A stretch of 64,000 nt of DNA from Shewanella sp. c952 (GTDB lineage: Bacteria; Pseudomonadota; Gammaproteobacteria; Enterobacterales; Shewanellaceae): NCBI RefSeq assembly GCF_019654975.1, contig NZ_BPEW01000016.1:36776-100775 (forward strand), written 5' to 3'. The notes under the pieces were generated by a model. That model ran no database searches, was not told where the DNA came from, and saw nothing but the letters and a program-made list of their open reading frames with translations. The position numbers were made by a program, and so were the translations under genes. This document shows, piece by piece, positions 27,106 to 36,916 of this stretch; position 1 is the stretch's first letter; each line of letters starts with the position of its first letter.

Positions 27106-28101
27106 TTAGTTCCCCCTGCCTAATGCTGAGCTAAATTGATTTAATTCATTGCCATCGGTATCAATTTCTATCACAGGTAAAACCTGTGTCCGGCTTGCAC
27201 GATTAAGCACATGGAGTTTCTGCTTAAATTGGTCACTATAGTGTTTATAAAAATTAGGTGATTGGTGATTTATCTGTTTGGGAACCATCGATAGCTGAGC
27301 ACGACCATCAGTCGCCACTAAATTGTTGATGTGGTGTAGGTCTCGTTCAAGCTGGTCATGGAGATAAATTAAAACAACGTCATTTTTGCGTTGTAACTGC
27401 TTTAATAAAATGAGCGACTCATCGTTAAAGCCTTGCCAGTCGCTTACGATGATGATTGTTGAATTACCACTGTTGAACTTATCAAGCTGTATCAAGGTTC
27501 TGTTTAAGGAAATGTGGCTCTCTGTTGCAAAACTTTCAGCGTTAAGCCTATGATTAGCATTAATAAGTGATTGGAATAAAGACAATACATTGGTGTTACT
27601 ACGACGTGGTTTGGTAAAGTGACTTTGATGATCATCGAACACCAAACCGCCAACTCTGTCACCACTTTGTAAAATAGTCCATGCAGACAACGCAGATAAC
27701 TGAGCCGCAACAACAGATTTCATCGCATGCTGCGATCCAAAAAACATCGAAGCGCGTTGATCGACAACGATCAATGCTTGGCGCTCTTTTTCTTCGCTAT
27801 AGGCACGAACATGAGGTTTACCCGTTCGCATTGTGGTGCGCCAATCCATATTCTTTACGTCATCGCCATCTTGATAATGCCTAAGCTCTTCAAAGTTAAG
27901 CCCGCGACCACGTACTTTAGAGTAGTGGCGACCTGCTTGGGCACTGGTTCGGAATTGCCCAAGTTGAAAAGATAGTCTTGAAGCTGCAGGCTTTAACGCT
28001 ACCAGGGTTTGCAATTCACAATAGATACGAGGATCTAACGATTGCGGCTTTAAATCACTTTTCGTAATAGCTTTGTGCATCCGCTTAGTTTGAACATTCA
28101 C
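27106..28101 (-). CDS. DUF58 domain protein
   Basis: A 331-residue cytosolic protein with the DUF58 core FEELRHYQDGDDVKNMDWR and TGKPHVRAYSEEKERQ (residues ~75-115). It is followed by a VWA-like fold whose MIDAS is degenerate (VVDQRASMFF). DUF58 proteins accompany MoxR AAA+ ATPases and are thought to be their partners or substrates. The start is GTG at 28101, three bases past the MoxR stop; an ATG at 28080 is an alternative. Confidence 0.88.
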   Translation of the reverse strand: MNVQTKRMHKAITKSDLKPQSLDPRIYCELQTLVALKPAASRLSFQLGQFRTSAQAGRHYSKVRGRGLNFEELRHYQDGDDVKNMDWRTTMRTGKPHVRAYSEEKERQALIVVDQRASMFFGSQHAMKSVVAAQLSALSAWTILQSGDRVGGLVFDDHQSHFTKPRRSNTNVLSLFQSLINANHRLNAESFATESHISLNRTLIQLDKFNSGNSTIIIVSDWQGFNDESLILLKQLQRKNDVVLIYLHDQLERDLHHINNLVATDGRAQLSMVPKQINHQSPNFYKHYSDQFKQKLHVLNRASRTQVLPVIEIDTDGNELNQFSSALGRGN

Positions 28102-28104
28102 TTC

Positions 28105-29103
28105 TTACTGTCCAAACGGAACGTATTTAAGTAGGTCATCGACTACCTGTTTAGGTTTAATCCCCGACGCAGCGGCGCTGTAGCTCAACATGAGACGGTG
28201 TCCCAATACACTGTGCAGTACAGCTCGCACATCATCAGGGCAAACAAAATCACGTCCATCAAGCCAAGCATGCGCCCTCGCGCAGCGATCGAGCGCAATA
28301 CTTGCTCTTGGACTCGCACCGACTTCGATCCAATCAGGAAATTGTGCGTTGCCATATATCTCAACATTGCGAGTTGCCATGATGAGATCAACGATGTAGT
28401 TTTCCATGACTGGCGAGACATAGATATCAGCAAGCTCTTGCTGTCCAGTAATAATGTCCGCGGGCGAAATAACCAATGCAGTGTCAGTTTGGTTTACATT
28501 CACAGTGCAGCTTTCTTCTTGCCTAACTAACTTAATAATGGCTAGTTCAGCAGCCCTATCTGGATAAACAACATTAATCTTTAAAGTAAAGCGGTCCATT
28601 TGCGCTTCAGGTAACGGGTAAGTCCCCTCTTGGTCAACAGGGTTCTGCGTTGCTAAAACCATAAATAGATCAGGTAATTTTCGAGTGTAGCCAGCAGCTG
28701 TTACTGTTCCTTCAGCCATCGCTTCAAGGAGAGCCGCTTGTACCTTGGCTGGTGCCCTGTTTATCTCATCAGCTAGCACTAAGTTGTTAAAAATTGGGCC
28801 GGGTTGAAAGTCTAGCTGTGGTTTGCCGGCTATCTCTCGATAGACTTCAGAGCCAGTGACATCAGACGGTAAAAGATCTGGGGTAAACTGTACACGGCCG
28901 AAACTAGCTTGCATTGACTCAGCTAGCGCTTTTATGGAGCGCGTTTTTGCAGTTCCAGGTAATCCTTCTAACAACACATGACCTCGAGTCAGTAGAGCTA
29001 TTATTAAAGACTTAACGACATGATCCTGACCCACAACACTTTTACACACAGCAGTGTATAAACTGCTTACCGCTTTTTGAGATGAATTCACCCGGACTTC
29101 CAT
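28105..29103 (-). CDS. MoxR-family AAA+ ATPase
   Basis: First gene of the Bat-type operon: a 332-residue AAA+ ATPase with Walker A EGLPGTAKT (about residue 47), Walker B LVLADEINRAP (about 108) and the MoxR sensor region LATQNPVDQEGTYPLPEAQMDRF. MoxR ATPases act as chaperones that mature or activate VWA-protein complexes. A TTG at 29112 would add three residues, but the ATG at 29103 is the natural start. The six genes moxR, DUF58, DUF4381, VWA, VWA-TPR and BatD run with gaps of at most 16 bp or overlap. Confidence 0.93.
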   Translation of the reverse strand: MEVRVNSSQKAVSSLYTAVCKSVVGQDHVVKSLIIALLTRGHVLLEGLPGTAKTRSIKALAESMQASFGRVQFTPDLLPSDVTGSEVYREIAGKPQLDFQPGPIFNNLVLADEINRAPAKVQAALLEAMAEGTVTAAGYTRKLPDLFMVLATQNPVDQEGTYPLPEAQMDRFTLKINVVYPDRAAELAIIKLVRQEESCTVNVNQTDTALVISPADIITGQQELADIYVSPVMENYIVDLIMATRNVEIYGNAQFPDWIEVGASPRASIALDRCARAHAWLDGRDFVCPDDVRAVLHSVLGHRLMLSYSAAASGIKPKQVVDDLLKYVPFGQ

Positions 29104-29384
29104 AGCAAACAAGGACTATGCCATGATTTTAATGGGTTACATGTATCCTCAACACTGGGAAAAATACTTGAAACTCGTGTTTTAAGAGCTTTGTCTTCAC
29201 TTCAAACAAACGCGAGAGAAACCAAAATAAAACGTGGAAATAGATAAACCAATGATCAAAAGGCGTCCCATGAATTGATTGAACGCATACTAGCTGACGA
29301 TTAACCTGATACAAGACTAAACTCTTATGGAAAAATCAAATTGCTCATGTACACTCATAACATACTGACTTAGTGGATAAGTTC

Positions 29385-32078
29385 ATGAGCCAACGTACTC
29401 TTCATACACTTTTCAAGCCTAAATCCGTTGCGATAATAGGTGCTTCAAACCAGCCTAAACGCGCCGGTAATGTACTGATAAAAAACCTGTTGTCAGGTGG
29501 TTTTTCAGGGCCGATTATGCCGGTAACACCTAAGTATGAAGCGGTAATGGGAGTACTGGCCTATCCCAATATTGAAGCATTACCTCTTAAGCCTGATCTT
29601 GCCATTATCTGCACCGCAGCCAATAGAGTGCCCGCGATTATCGAAACACTTGCACAGTTTGGTTGTAAAGTTGCAATTGTCATGGCATCAGGCATGGCCG
29701 ATGAATTAACAGAGGATGGTGTCAGCTTGCTGCAACAAATGCAGCAATATGCGGATCGTTATGGCATGCGGATCTTAGGGCCCAATAGTCTTGGGATGAT
29801 ATTGCCGAATATTGGATTAAATGCCAGTTTAGCCCACACCAGTGCGCTTCCTGGCAAAATCGCTTTCGTGTCACAGTCAGCTGCTATTTGTACCACAGTA
29901 CTTGATTGGGCTAATAATAAAGGCATTGGCTTTTCCTCCTTTATATCCCTCGGTGATGCTAACGATGTCGATTTTGATGAGCTACTAGACTATTTAGGCC
30001 GAGACTCTAAAACCGATGCCATTTTGCTCTATATTGACTCAGTCAATGAAAAACGCTTGTTTCTATCAGCTGCGCGAGCCGCATCTAGAAATAAACCCAT
30101 TTTAGTGATTAAGTCTGGTCGCAGCGCTGAAGGCACAAGTGCAGCGAAACTGCATACTGGCGGCGTGGCCGGTAACGATGCCGTTTATGAAGCAGCTTTT
30201 AGGCGCGCGGGCATGTTACGAGTAAATGACTTAATTGAGCTATTTGCGGCAGTAGAAACCTTAGCTCACTCAACACCTTTGCAAGGTGAACGCCTAGGGA
30301 TCATCAGTAATGGCGGAGGCCCTGCTGTATTGGCTCTGGATGAGCTTATCCTTAGCGGTGGCAAACTACCGCCTCTAGCGTCAGACGTCTACCAAAAGCT
30401 TAATGCTCTGTTGCCAAAAAGTTGGTCAGGACAAAACCCGGTCGATATTGGTGGCGATTCAGATGCAAGCCGCTATGCAAAGTCACTTGAAATAATGATG
30501 GATAGCGATAATTTGGATGCCATCTTAGTATTGCATTCACCATCAGCATTAGGGGAAAGCGTACAAGTGGCCAAAGCGATTGCGGACACCATTGCTAAGC
30601 ATCGCAATAGAAACAGAGTCAATATATTAACCAATTGGAGCGGCGAAGATTCCGCTTATGAGGCTCGCAGACACTTTTCTAAATCTGGCATTCCAACCTA
30701 CCGCACCCCCGAAGGAGCAGTAGGCGCATTTATGCACATGGTAGAATATCGACGTAACCAGAAGTTACTGCAAGAGGTGCCACTGTCGATCCCCGATAAT
30801 ATTCCCGCTAACACTGCTTTAGCACGAGAAAAACTACAAATGGCGTTAAGCCATGGAAAGACCATATTAGAAACACACGAGTCTAGCAGTATCTTAGGCG
30901 CTTACGGGCTTAATACTATCGATACTTGGTTTGCCAGTACTGCTGAGCAAGCAGTTAACTTAGCTAAAAAAGCAGGTTATCCCATTGCGCTAAAAGTTCA
31001 GTCTCCTGATATACACCACAAATCAGATGTGCATGGTGTAATGCTCAACCTCACCTCAGATAGTGAAGTTGAGCATGCAGCAAAAGCCATCATTGACCGG
31101 GTAATATCTCTCAATCCTGATGCAAAAATTGAAGGATTGATTGTTCAGAAAATGGCACTGACAGCAGGTGCTCAAGAGATAAGGGTCGCTGTAGCTAATG
31201 ATCCCGTTTTTGGTCCCGCGATCCTCCTTGGAGAAGGAGGTTCCGAGTGGGATCCAACCCAAGATGCCTCAGTTGCCCTACCACCGCTAAATATGACCTT
31301 AGCGCGCTATATGGTGATCCAAGCACTAAAGACCAAAAAGTTAAAAGATCGTCACCTACCCCTTGGTCTTAATATGAATGCACTGTGCGTTTTACTCACA
31401 CAAATATCGCATTTGATCATCGACTGTCCTGAAATTGCATCACTGGATCTGAATCCAGTTCTATGTGCTGGTGAGTCAATCACCTTGCTTGATGTCAATA
31501 TTCAACTGCATAAAGAACCGGTTGATAATGCCGCTAGGCTTGCTATATCGCCCTACCCTAAAGAGCTCGAGCAGTTGGCAACGCTGAAAAATGGTAATGA
31601 AGTGATGCTTAGACCCATCCTTCCTGAAGATGAGCCGAAACATTTGGCCTTTGATAATTCACTCTCTGATGAGGATAGATACAAGCGCTATTTTGGCGTA
31701 CGTTCAAAAATGACCCACGAAGAGATGGCGGTTCTAACTCAGATAGATTACGCCAGAGAGATGGCATTTATTGCAACAGCTAAAGGTGATGACGGCGAAG
31801 ACATAACACTTGGCGCAATCAGAGCCTCAATTGACCCCGATAATACCGAAGCCGAGTTTGCCATGGCTGTACGCAGCAATTTCCAAGGACAAGGATTAGG
31901 CAAGTTACTGCTTGAAAAACTAATAAGATATTATAAAGCCAATGACACCCTGGTTCTGACTGGGTTTACCATGTTTGAGAACCGTAATATGGCCAGTTTA
32001 GCTAAACATTTAGGCTTCACAGTCACTTTTGATATGGAAGAGCGCTTGATTAAAATGCATATGGACCTTAAGGCATAA
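29385..32078 (+). CDS. patZ: Protein lysine acetyltransferase (acyl-CoA synthetase NDP-forming + GNAT), PatZ/Pka-type
   Basis: An 897-residue cytosolic enzyme with the domain order of E. coli PatZ (YfiQ). It has a CoA-binding Rossmann domain (SVAIIGASNQPKRAG near residue 15), succinyl-CoA-ligase-like domains, an ATP-grasp part (~490-700) and a C-terminal GNAT acetyltransferase with the acetyl-CoA loop RSNFQGQGLGKLLLEKL near 840. It acetylates lysines, classically inactivating acetyl-CoA synthetase. The GTG at 29373 is in frame, but MSQRTLHTLFKPKSVAIIG from the ATG at 29385 matches PatZ N-termini. It is monocistronic. Confidence 0.92.
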   Translation: MSQRTLHTLFKPKSVAIIGASNQPKRAGNVLIKNLLSGGFSGPIMPVTPKYEAVMGVLAYPNIEALPLKPDLAIICTAANRVPAIIETLAQFGCKVAIVMASGMADELTEDGVSLLQQMQQYADRYGMRILGPNSLGMILPNIGLNASLAHTSALPGKIAFVSQSAAICTTVLDWANNKGIGFSSFISLGDANDVDFDELLDYLGRDSKTDAILLYIDSVNEKRLFLSAARAASRNKPILVIKSGRSAEGTSAAKLHTGGVAGNDAVYEAAFRRAGMLRVNDLIELFAAVETLAHSTPLQGERLGIISNGGGPAVLALDELILSGGKLPPLASDVYQKLNALLPKSWSGQNPVDIGGDSDASRYAKSLEIMMDSDNLDAILVLHSPSALGESVQVAKAIADTIAKHRNRNRVNILTNWSGEDSAYEARRHFSKSGIPTYRTPEGAVGAFMHMVEYRRNQKLLQEVPLSIPDNIPANTALAREKLQMALSHGKTILETHESSSILGAYGLNTIDTWFASTAEQAVNLAKKAGYPIALKVQSPDIHHKSDVHGVMLNLTSDSEVEHAAKAIIDRVISLNPDAKIEGLIVQKMALTAGAQEIRVAVANDPVFGPAILLGEGGSEWDPTQDASVALPPLNMTLARYMVIQALKTKKLKDRHLPLGLNMNALCVLLTQISHLIIDCPEIASLDLNPVLCAGESITLLDVNIQLHKEPVDNAARLAISPYPKELEQLATLKNGNEVMLRPILPEDEPKHLAFDNSLSDEDRYKRYFGVRSKMTHEEMAVLTQIDYAREMAFIATAKGDDGEDITLGAIRASIDPDNTEAEFAMAVRSNFQGQGLGKLLLEKLIRYYKANDTLVLTGFTMFENRNMASLAKHLGFTVTFDMEERLIKMHMDLKA

Positions 32079-32140
32079 TTCAAGCTTGGGGCCTAGCGCT
32101 TAAGTTTTAGCTCAAAATTTAGGTTGAACGTATTAGTTAA

Positions 32141-32166
32141 GTGGGCAAATTAGCACCCACTTTCTT
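32141..32166. terminator. Weak hairpin between convergent patZ and diguanylate cyclase genes
   Basis: GTGGG (32141-32145) and CCCAC (32156-32160) form a five-base stem followed by TTTCTT on the plus strand. The short stem makes terminator function uncertain. Confidence 0.4.
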
Positions 32167-32183
32167 AATGCGTAGCCCGAGCT

Positions 32184-33227
32184 TTAGTTGGATTCTGATT
32201 CTACCATCACACAATTACGCCCAGCAGATTTAGCACGATACAGCGCCTCATCAGCACGAATAAAGTAGCTATCTTTGCTATCTTCATATTTCAATGACGC
32301 ACAGCCAACTGAAACCGTAATGTTGCCCAGAGGCAGTTTCTTCTCTTTGCCTATGGTTAGATTTCGTTTTGCTATCTTTTGCCGTAGGTTATTCGCGACA
32401 ATTTTAGCTTCATCAATACCTGTATTTGGTAACAAGATGACAAATTCCTCACCGCCGTATCGAGCGACAAAATCATCACCTTTAACACTCTGCTTCAGCG
32501 CTTGAGCTACGTATGTTAGCACCTTGTCGCCGATTAAATGTCCATGTACATCATTGAATTTTTTGAAATGATCAATATCAACTACCAGTAAACTACTTTC
32601 AAACTCTTTCTGGTTGAAGGTGTCGATATGACTTATCACTTCTTCGTCAAAAGCACGGCGATTGTTAAGTGAAGTCAGCTGATCGGTCATGACTACAGAG
32701 CGCAGATCAGACATCTCAGTTTTAAGTGCTGAAACCTCTTGATTAATAGTATTAAGGCTTTTATCCATCGCTATATTAGCATCAATAATACCATCTAACT
32801 CGGTGGTAATATCATCGACTAGTTGCTGTAATACTTCAGGGCTAGGATTAGTTTTAAGTGCCTTATCGAACGCCTTTAACGACGATGAAAACTTTACATT
32901 TCCTTGACTCATTCCGGCAATTTTAGCAAGCAACTGATTGATCAATAATTGCGTTTCTATCTGCACATTCTCCATCACTTCTGGTGAATGTTGCTGTATA
33001 TAGGTGGTAAACAGACCTTCACATACCGTCGCAGTAAAACTGACTTCGTTTGCCAGTAACCCGTCTATCGCCCGTTTTAAATCTAAATTAATGCCTAAGT
33101 AGTACTCATACCAAACGGAATAGTTATTGGGTGTAACAGGAATGTTCAATTCTGACATCTTGGGAACTGCATGCCTTAGAATTCGCGCTGACAGCTCGGT
33201 CTCAGACAAATGTTGAGCCATATCCAT
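32184..33227 (-). CDS. Diguanylate cyclase (GGDEF)
   Basis: A 347-residue cytosolic protein. The N-terminal ~170 residues form a helical region typical of some Shewanella/Vibrio cyclases (NIPVTPNNYSVWYEYYLG). A full GGDEF domain follows, with DQLTSLNNRRAFDEE, VDIDHFKKFNDVHGH and active-site RYGGEEF. It should make cyclic di-GMP. The inhibitory I-site position (usually RxxD five residues before the active site) reads KGDD, so feedback inhibition may be weak or absent. No membrane segment is visible. Its own terminator is not clear. Confidence 0.93.
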   Translation of the reverse strand: MDMAQHLSETELSARILRHAVPKMSELNIPVTPNNYSVWYEYYLGINLDLKRAIDGLLANEVSFTATVCEGLFTTYIQQHSPEVMENVQIETQLLINQLLAKIAGMSQGNVKFSSSLKAFDKALKTNPSPEVLQQLVDDITTELDGIIDANIAMDKSLNTINQEVSALKTEMSDLRSVVMTDQLTSLNNRRAFDEEVISHIDTFNQKEFESSLLVVDIDHFKKFNDVHGHLIGDKVLTYVAQALKQSVKGDDFVARYGGEEFVILLPNTGIDEAKIVANNLRQKIAKRNLTIGKEKKLPLGNITVSVGCASLKYEDSKDSYFIRADEALYRAKSAGRNCVMVESESN

Positions 33228-33275
33228 AAATTATCTTCCCTAGGACTAAATATCATACTTATCAATACAATAAAC

Positions 33276-33306
33276 AAAAAAGAGGATGTTGCCATCCTCT
33301 TTTTCT
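33276..33306 (-). terminator. Terminator downstream of eptA
   Basis: An eight-base stem AGAGGATG (33281-33288) / CATCCTCT (33293-33300) with a four-base loop, flanked by A-tract and T-tract on both sides. It lies between the eptA stop and the cyclase start, so it ends eptA transcription on the minus strand. Confidence 0.9.
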
Positions 33307-33332
33307 ATTTATTTACTACTTTTGACTGATTA

Positions 33333-34958
33333 CTACTGTCTACAGCTAGAAAAAATGTCTTTGTCCTGCTGATAAACCTCTGTACTGACATTCATTAAGC
33401 CTAATAAACTATCAAACAGGTTATCGTGAGAATAACCTCCCTGCTCTGCTTCCTTGGCCAGACAACTCAGATCAAGTTTATTTTGTTTCGCAAAACCTGC
33501 TGAGAACCAGCCCAAGAAAGGTACTTTGGTTTGCTCCTCTGGTGCAAAAGCATAAGGCGCACCATGCAAATACATACCACTTTCACCTAATGATTCGCCA
33601 TGATCGCTGATATAGAGCATTGCGGTATCGAACTCTTCGTTTTTTGCCTCAAGCTTTTTAACTACCTGCGACACAATGTAATCGGTATATAAAATCGTAT
33701 TGTCATAGGTATTCACCAACTCTTCATCAGTGCAGTTCTGAATATCACTGCGCTGGCAATCTGGTGTAAAAAAGCGATGTTCATCTGGATATCGTAAGTA
33801 ATAAGTTGGACCATGTGAACCAATAATATGCAGCACAATAAGGCTATCTTTACTGCTTAAATGACTAAGCCTATCATCAAGTGTATTGAGTAGAACCTGA
33901 TCATAACAATATTGTCCATTACACAAATCAGGGTCACTATCGTGTCCAATGAGTATATTATCAATATTACGACATACGCCTTTACAGCCACTGTCATTAT
34001 CAAGCCAGTCTAGTGCTATACCGGCATGATTTAGCACATCTATAGCACTGTCCTGTGCCTTTGCTTGCCTAGACTCGTAGTGCTTTCTATCCATTCTTGA
34101 GAACATGCAAGGCAGTGACACAGCCGTAGCAGTCCCGCAAGAGTGCGTATCTTTAAACGTTAATAAACCTTGCCCTTTTGTATGCGTATTGGTCGGTTTG
34201 CCATAGCCATAGTATTCATAATTCATCTCACGCGCGGTTTCACCCACAACCAGTACCACTAAGTTGGGCTTGTCATTTTGTTTATCTGTGGTGTTTTTTG
34301 CATCTAAGCCGAGCTGCTTGTACTCGATAGGTTCTTGCAGGTAGTTGATATTTATGTATTTTGCAGTAGAACCTATAAAATATGTAGGAATGATATGACG
34401 TTTTATGATGTCGTTATTACGACCAAACGAAACATAATTTTGGTAGTAAAAAATCGCGATAATGCCAATACCAATAAGCATGGCTGCCATAAGAGCAAGC
34501 TTATACAACAGCTCTTTAACCAATGGTTTAAATTCAATATTAACCTTATAGATCAGCAACGCAGGAACAACGCCAGTCACAACAAAGTTAAGCATTGAAG
34601 CCCAATTTAAATAAGTCACTGCTTCTGCAGAGTTTGTTTCAAAGGTGTTTTCAATCATGCCGTAATCGAATACTACTCCGTATTGCAAAGCAGCAAAAAA
34701 CACACTTGAAGACATTAGCGTTAGGACAATAAAAAACGGCTTTGCAAGGTATTTGAATGAGAAAATGCTAAATATAAAACTGAGTGCAAAAATGAGGAAA
34801 AGTGGGATAGTAGCGATAAATATAAGGTTTACGTCCGCTTGTTTCTCTACTCCCTGTTTAACGATTTGAAAAAACGGGATATTAAAAATACAGACATAAT
34901 AAAGCGCAAGTATGACTGTAAACTGATTACTGCTAAGGCTTTTTAAACGAGATAACAC
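33333..34958 (-). CDS. eptA: Lipid A phosphoethanolamine transferase EptA-type
   Basis: An inner-membrane enzyme of 541 residues with five N-terminal membrane helices (to about residue 173) and a periplasmic sulfatase-fold domain. The nucleophile is Thr241 in LVVGETAREMN, next to metal ligand Glu240. Late metal ligands lie in YISDHGESLGESG and LHGAPYAFAPEEQ. Cysteines for disulfides in the soluble domain are present. It adds phosphoethanolamine to lipid A, lowering sensitivity to polymyxin and cationic peptides. It is the same family as MCR, here as a chromosomal gene with no mobile element nearby. No regulatory box was recognised upstream. Confidence 0.93.
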   Translation of the reverse strand: MLSRLKSLSSNQFTVILALYYVCIFNIPFFQIVKQGVEKQADVNLIFIATIPLFLIFALSFIFSIFSFKYLAKPFFIVLTLMSSSVFFAALQYGVVFDYGMIENTFETNSAEAVTYLNWASMLNFVVTGVVPALLIYKVNIEFKPLVKELLYKLALMAAMLIGIGIIAIFYYQNYVSFGRNNDIIKRHIIPTYFIGSTAKYININYLQEPIEYKQLGLDAKNTTDKQNDKPNLVVLVVGETAREMNYEYYGYGKPTNTHTKGQGLLTFKDTHSCGTATAVSLPCMFSRMDRKHYESRQAKAQDSAIDVLNHAGIALDWLDNDSGCKGVCRNIDNILIGHDSDPDLCNGQYCYDQVLLNTLDDRLSHLSSKDSLIVLHIIGSHGPTYYLRYPDEHRFFTPDCQRSDIQNCTDEELVNTYDNTILYTDYIVSQVVKKLEAKNEEFDTAMLYISDHGESLGESGMYLHGAPYAFAPEEQTKVPFLGWFSAGFAKQNKLDLSCLAKEAEQGGYSHDNLFDSLLGLMNVSTEVYQQDKDIFSSCRQ

Positions 34959-35323
34959 AATGAGGCACTCTCTTATTATTGAACTAGAATAACGACGAAT
35001 TTTGACGATATTAGCCGTGTACTATGCGGATGAAATCTATATCACCTTGCAGCACAACAGTCACTCGGTAAAACAACAACTAAGTAAACATATTAACAGC
35101 TGCTCAATATATGTTGAATTATTTTACACATTTCTTTACGTAATACCGCTAATTTGCTGACTAACTAGAAAACCCAGCAAATATCTCAAATGAACATAGT
35201 TATAGGCACCAAATCAACCAAAAAGTTCATAGCGTTTCTTGAGGGAGATATTGTTAAAGCAAGTGCTTTATTTAATAACCTATGACTTTGTCTTTGGTCG
35301 CATTTGACATAAATTGGAGGAAA
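34959..35323. other. Intergenic region upstream of eptA
   Basis: AT-rich, holding the eptA promoter on the minus strand. I see a small hairpin AAAGCA/TGCTTT near 35255-35270 but no recognised operator. Confidence 0.45.
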
Positions 35324-35374
35324 ATGATGCAAAAATATAATAGTGCTATGGGGACTAATTTAGTTAAACAGTAG
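35324..35374 (+). CDS. Possible 16-residue small ORF with strong RBS
   Basis: TTGGAGGAAA lies directly before two adjacent ATG codons (35324 and 35327). The frame encodes MMQKYNSAMGTNLVKQ and then stops. A TTGACA-like box lies near 35303 but no good -10 is seen. It may be a real small protein, a leader peptide, or a relic of a longer gene. Evidence is only the ribosome-binding site. Confidence 0.3.
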   Translation: MMQKYNSAMGTNLVKQ

Positions 35375-35409
35375 CTTTTGACCTTCACTATATGTGCTGT
35401 GCTAAGCGG

Positions 35410-35829
35410 TTAAAACTCTTTATTGATGCGCTTAAAGAAATCTAACATCTGACTGCGCTCTTCGTCGCTAAAATTGACAGTAAGATCTGCGGTGAGCTGC
35501 ATATGGAGTTCATCATGCTCTTCAAACATCACTTGGCCAGCATCGGTTAATTCAACTAATATCGAGCGACGGTCAGTTTCATGAGCACGGCGCTGCACAA
35601 GACCCGCTTTAACCATCTTATCAATTTGAACGGTTAGTGTGCCTGTAGTGACACCTATTTTCTCTGCCAACTCTTTCATTCTCATTGGACCATTCAAGCC
35701 TAAAATCTCAACGGTATGTACTTGGGGTAAGCTAAAGCCATTGTCTTTAACAACAGCCATTTCCCAAGACGACAACTTTTCATAAAACTCAATGATGGCG
35801 TGATTTAAGTGATCGTCTTGGTTTTTCAT
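35410..35829 (-). CDS. MarR-family transcriptional regulator
   Basis: A 139-residue winged-helix regulator with the MarR core MKELAEKIGVTTGTLTVQID and the wing VQRRAHETDRRSILVELTDAG. It follows the CDF transporter gene by 29 bp on the same strand and is probably co-transcribed with it, so it likely controls metal-efflux expression and its own. The ligand is unknown. A palindrome TTTGATAATCAAA upstream of the operon (37026-37038) is a candidate operator. Confidence 0.91.
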   Translation of the reverse strand: MKNQDDHLNHAIIEFYEKLSSWEMAVVKDNGFSLPQVHTVEILGLNGPMRMKELAEKIGVTTGTLTVQIDKMVKAGLVQRRAHETDRRSILVELTDAGQVMFEEHDELHMQLTADLTVNFSDEERSQMLDFFKRINKEF

Positions 35830-35858
35830 CTAATTTAATTTCCTGAGCAATTGAAACG

Positions 35859-36815
35859 TTATTGTGCCTGACAGACCTTATGCACTTCAACGGTTACATG
35901 ACTTAAAGCCTTAATTTCCGATAATTTCTGTTTGATATCATCACAGTTTGCACCACTTTCACTAATAACGATTAAGCTTGCAGCATAATGATCAGCACTG
36001 ACTTTCCAAACGTGCAGGTCAACCAAGCTATCACCGTTTTTTTCAATCAGTTGTTTTATTTCTGTTAGCGGCTTTTGTTTCATGCTGGCGTCGAGCAAAA
36101 TGGGGGCGGTTTGGTGCATAAGCCCCCAAGCCCAACGAGAAATAATCACTGCACCTACAATCCCCATGACAGGATCTAACCAATTAAGACCCACATATTT
36201 TCCTAAAAGTAACGCGCCAATTGCCAGCAGTGATGTCAATGCATCTGCTAACACATGAAAATACGCTGCTTTAAGGTTATGATCTTCATGACCATGTGAA
36301 TGATTATGTTCGTGACTGTGCCCATGACTGTGTCCATGACCATGGTCGTGACTATGATGATCTTTTAACAGAAATACACTGACAACATTAACAATCAAGC
36401 CTATCACAGCAACCATTATAGCTTGGTCAAAATGAATATCTTGAGGGTTAACCAGCCTGATAGCAGATTCCACCAGCATGACTAACGCAACAAGTCCAAG
36501 CGCCACAGCGCTGGTAAAACCGCCGAGCACACTCACTTTACCGGTACCATAGGAGAATGTAGGCGAGTTTGCATGCTTGCGCGCATAGCGATATGCAAAT
36601 AAGGTGATTAGAAAAGCAGCGGCATGAGTCCCCATGTGCCAACCGTCTGCTAGCAGCGCCATAGAGCCGTATATAGTTCCAGCAATAATCTCTGCAAACA
36701 TAGTGACAACTGTTAATAGCAATACAATGGCAGTATTGCGCTCTCCACTACTATTGTGCGCAGCAAAGTTGTGCTTGTGCGTCCATTGTTGGCGTAATTG
36801 TTCAGCGTTTCCCAT
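35859..36815 (-). CDS. Cation diffusion facilitator (DmeF-like, Co/Ni/Zn efflux)
   Basis: An inner-membrane metal/proton antiporter of 318 residues with six predicted helices, the CDF site ALLADGWHMGTHAAAF in TM2 and HVLADALTSLLAIGALLL in TM5. A long His-rich loop (SHDHGHGHSHGHSHEHNHSH) lies between TM4 and TM5. The cytosolic C-terminal domain includes VDLHVWKVS. The N-terminal QWTHKHNF and WHMGTHAAA resemble DmeF-type cobalt/nickel exporters. AAGGA before the ATG at 36815 supports that start; an ATG at 36854 would add 13 residues without an RBS. It forms an operon with the MarR gene. Confidence 0.91.
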   Translation of the reverse strand: MGNAEQLRQQWTHKHNFAAHNSSGERNTAIVLLLTVVTMFAEIIAGTIYGSMALLADGWHMGTHAAAFLITLFAYRYARKHANSPTFSYGTGKVSVLGGFTSAVALGLVALVMLVESAIRLVNPQDIHFDQAIMVAVIGLIVNVVSVFLLKDHHSHDHGHGHSHGHSHEHNHSHGHEDHNLKAAYFHVLADALTSLLAIGALLLGKYVGLNWLDPVMGIVGAVIISRWAWGLMHQTAPILLDASMKQKPLTEIKQLIEKNGDSLVDLHVWKVSADHYAASLIVISESGANCDDIKQKLSEIKALSHVTVEVHKVCQAQ

Positions 36816-36916
36816 AATCCCCGATCCTTTATGCAACGTTTGTTGTCTTATCATTTAATGTTCTATAGTCAAATTTCACCCTATCTATGGCGACTAGATC
36901 TCTATTCAACTTTTAT

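Noticed and set aside
29129..29314. 61-codon minus-strand ORF upstream of moxR
   Set aside because: No recognisable domain and no clear RBS; it lies in the promoter gap between moxR and patZ.
33333..34958. Mobile mcr-type colistin resistance gene
   Set aside because: The gene is EptA-like with chromosomal neighbours, no insertion sequence and normal base composition; intrinsic eptA is the simpler reading.
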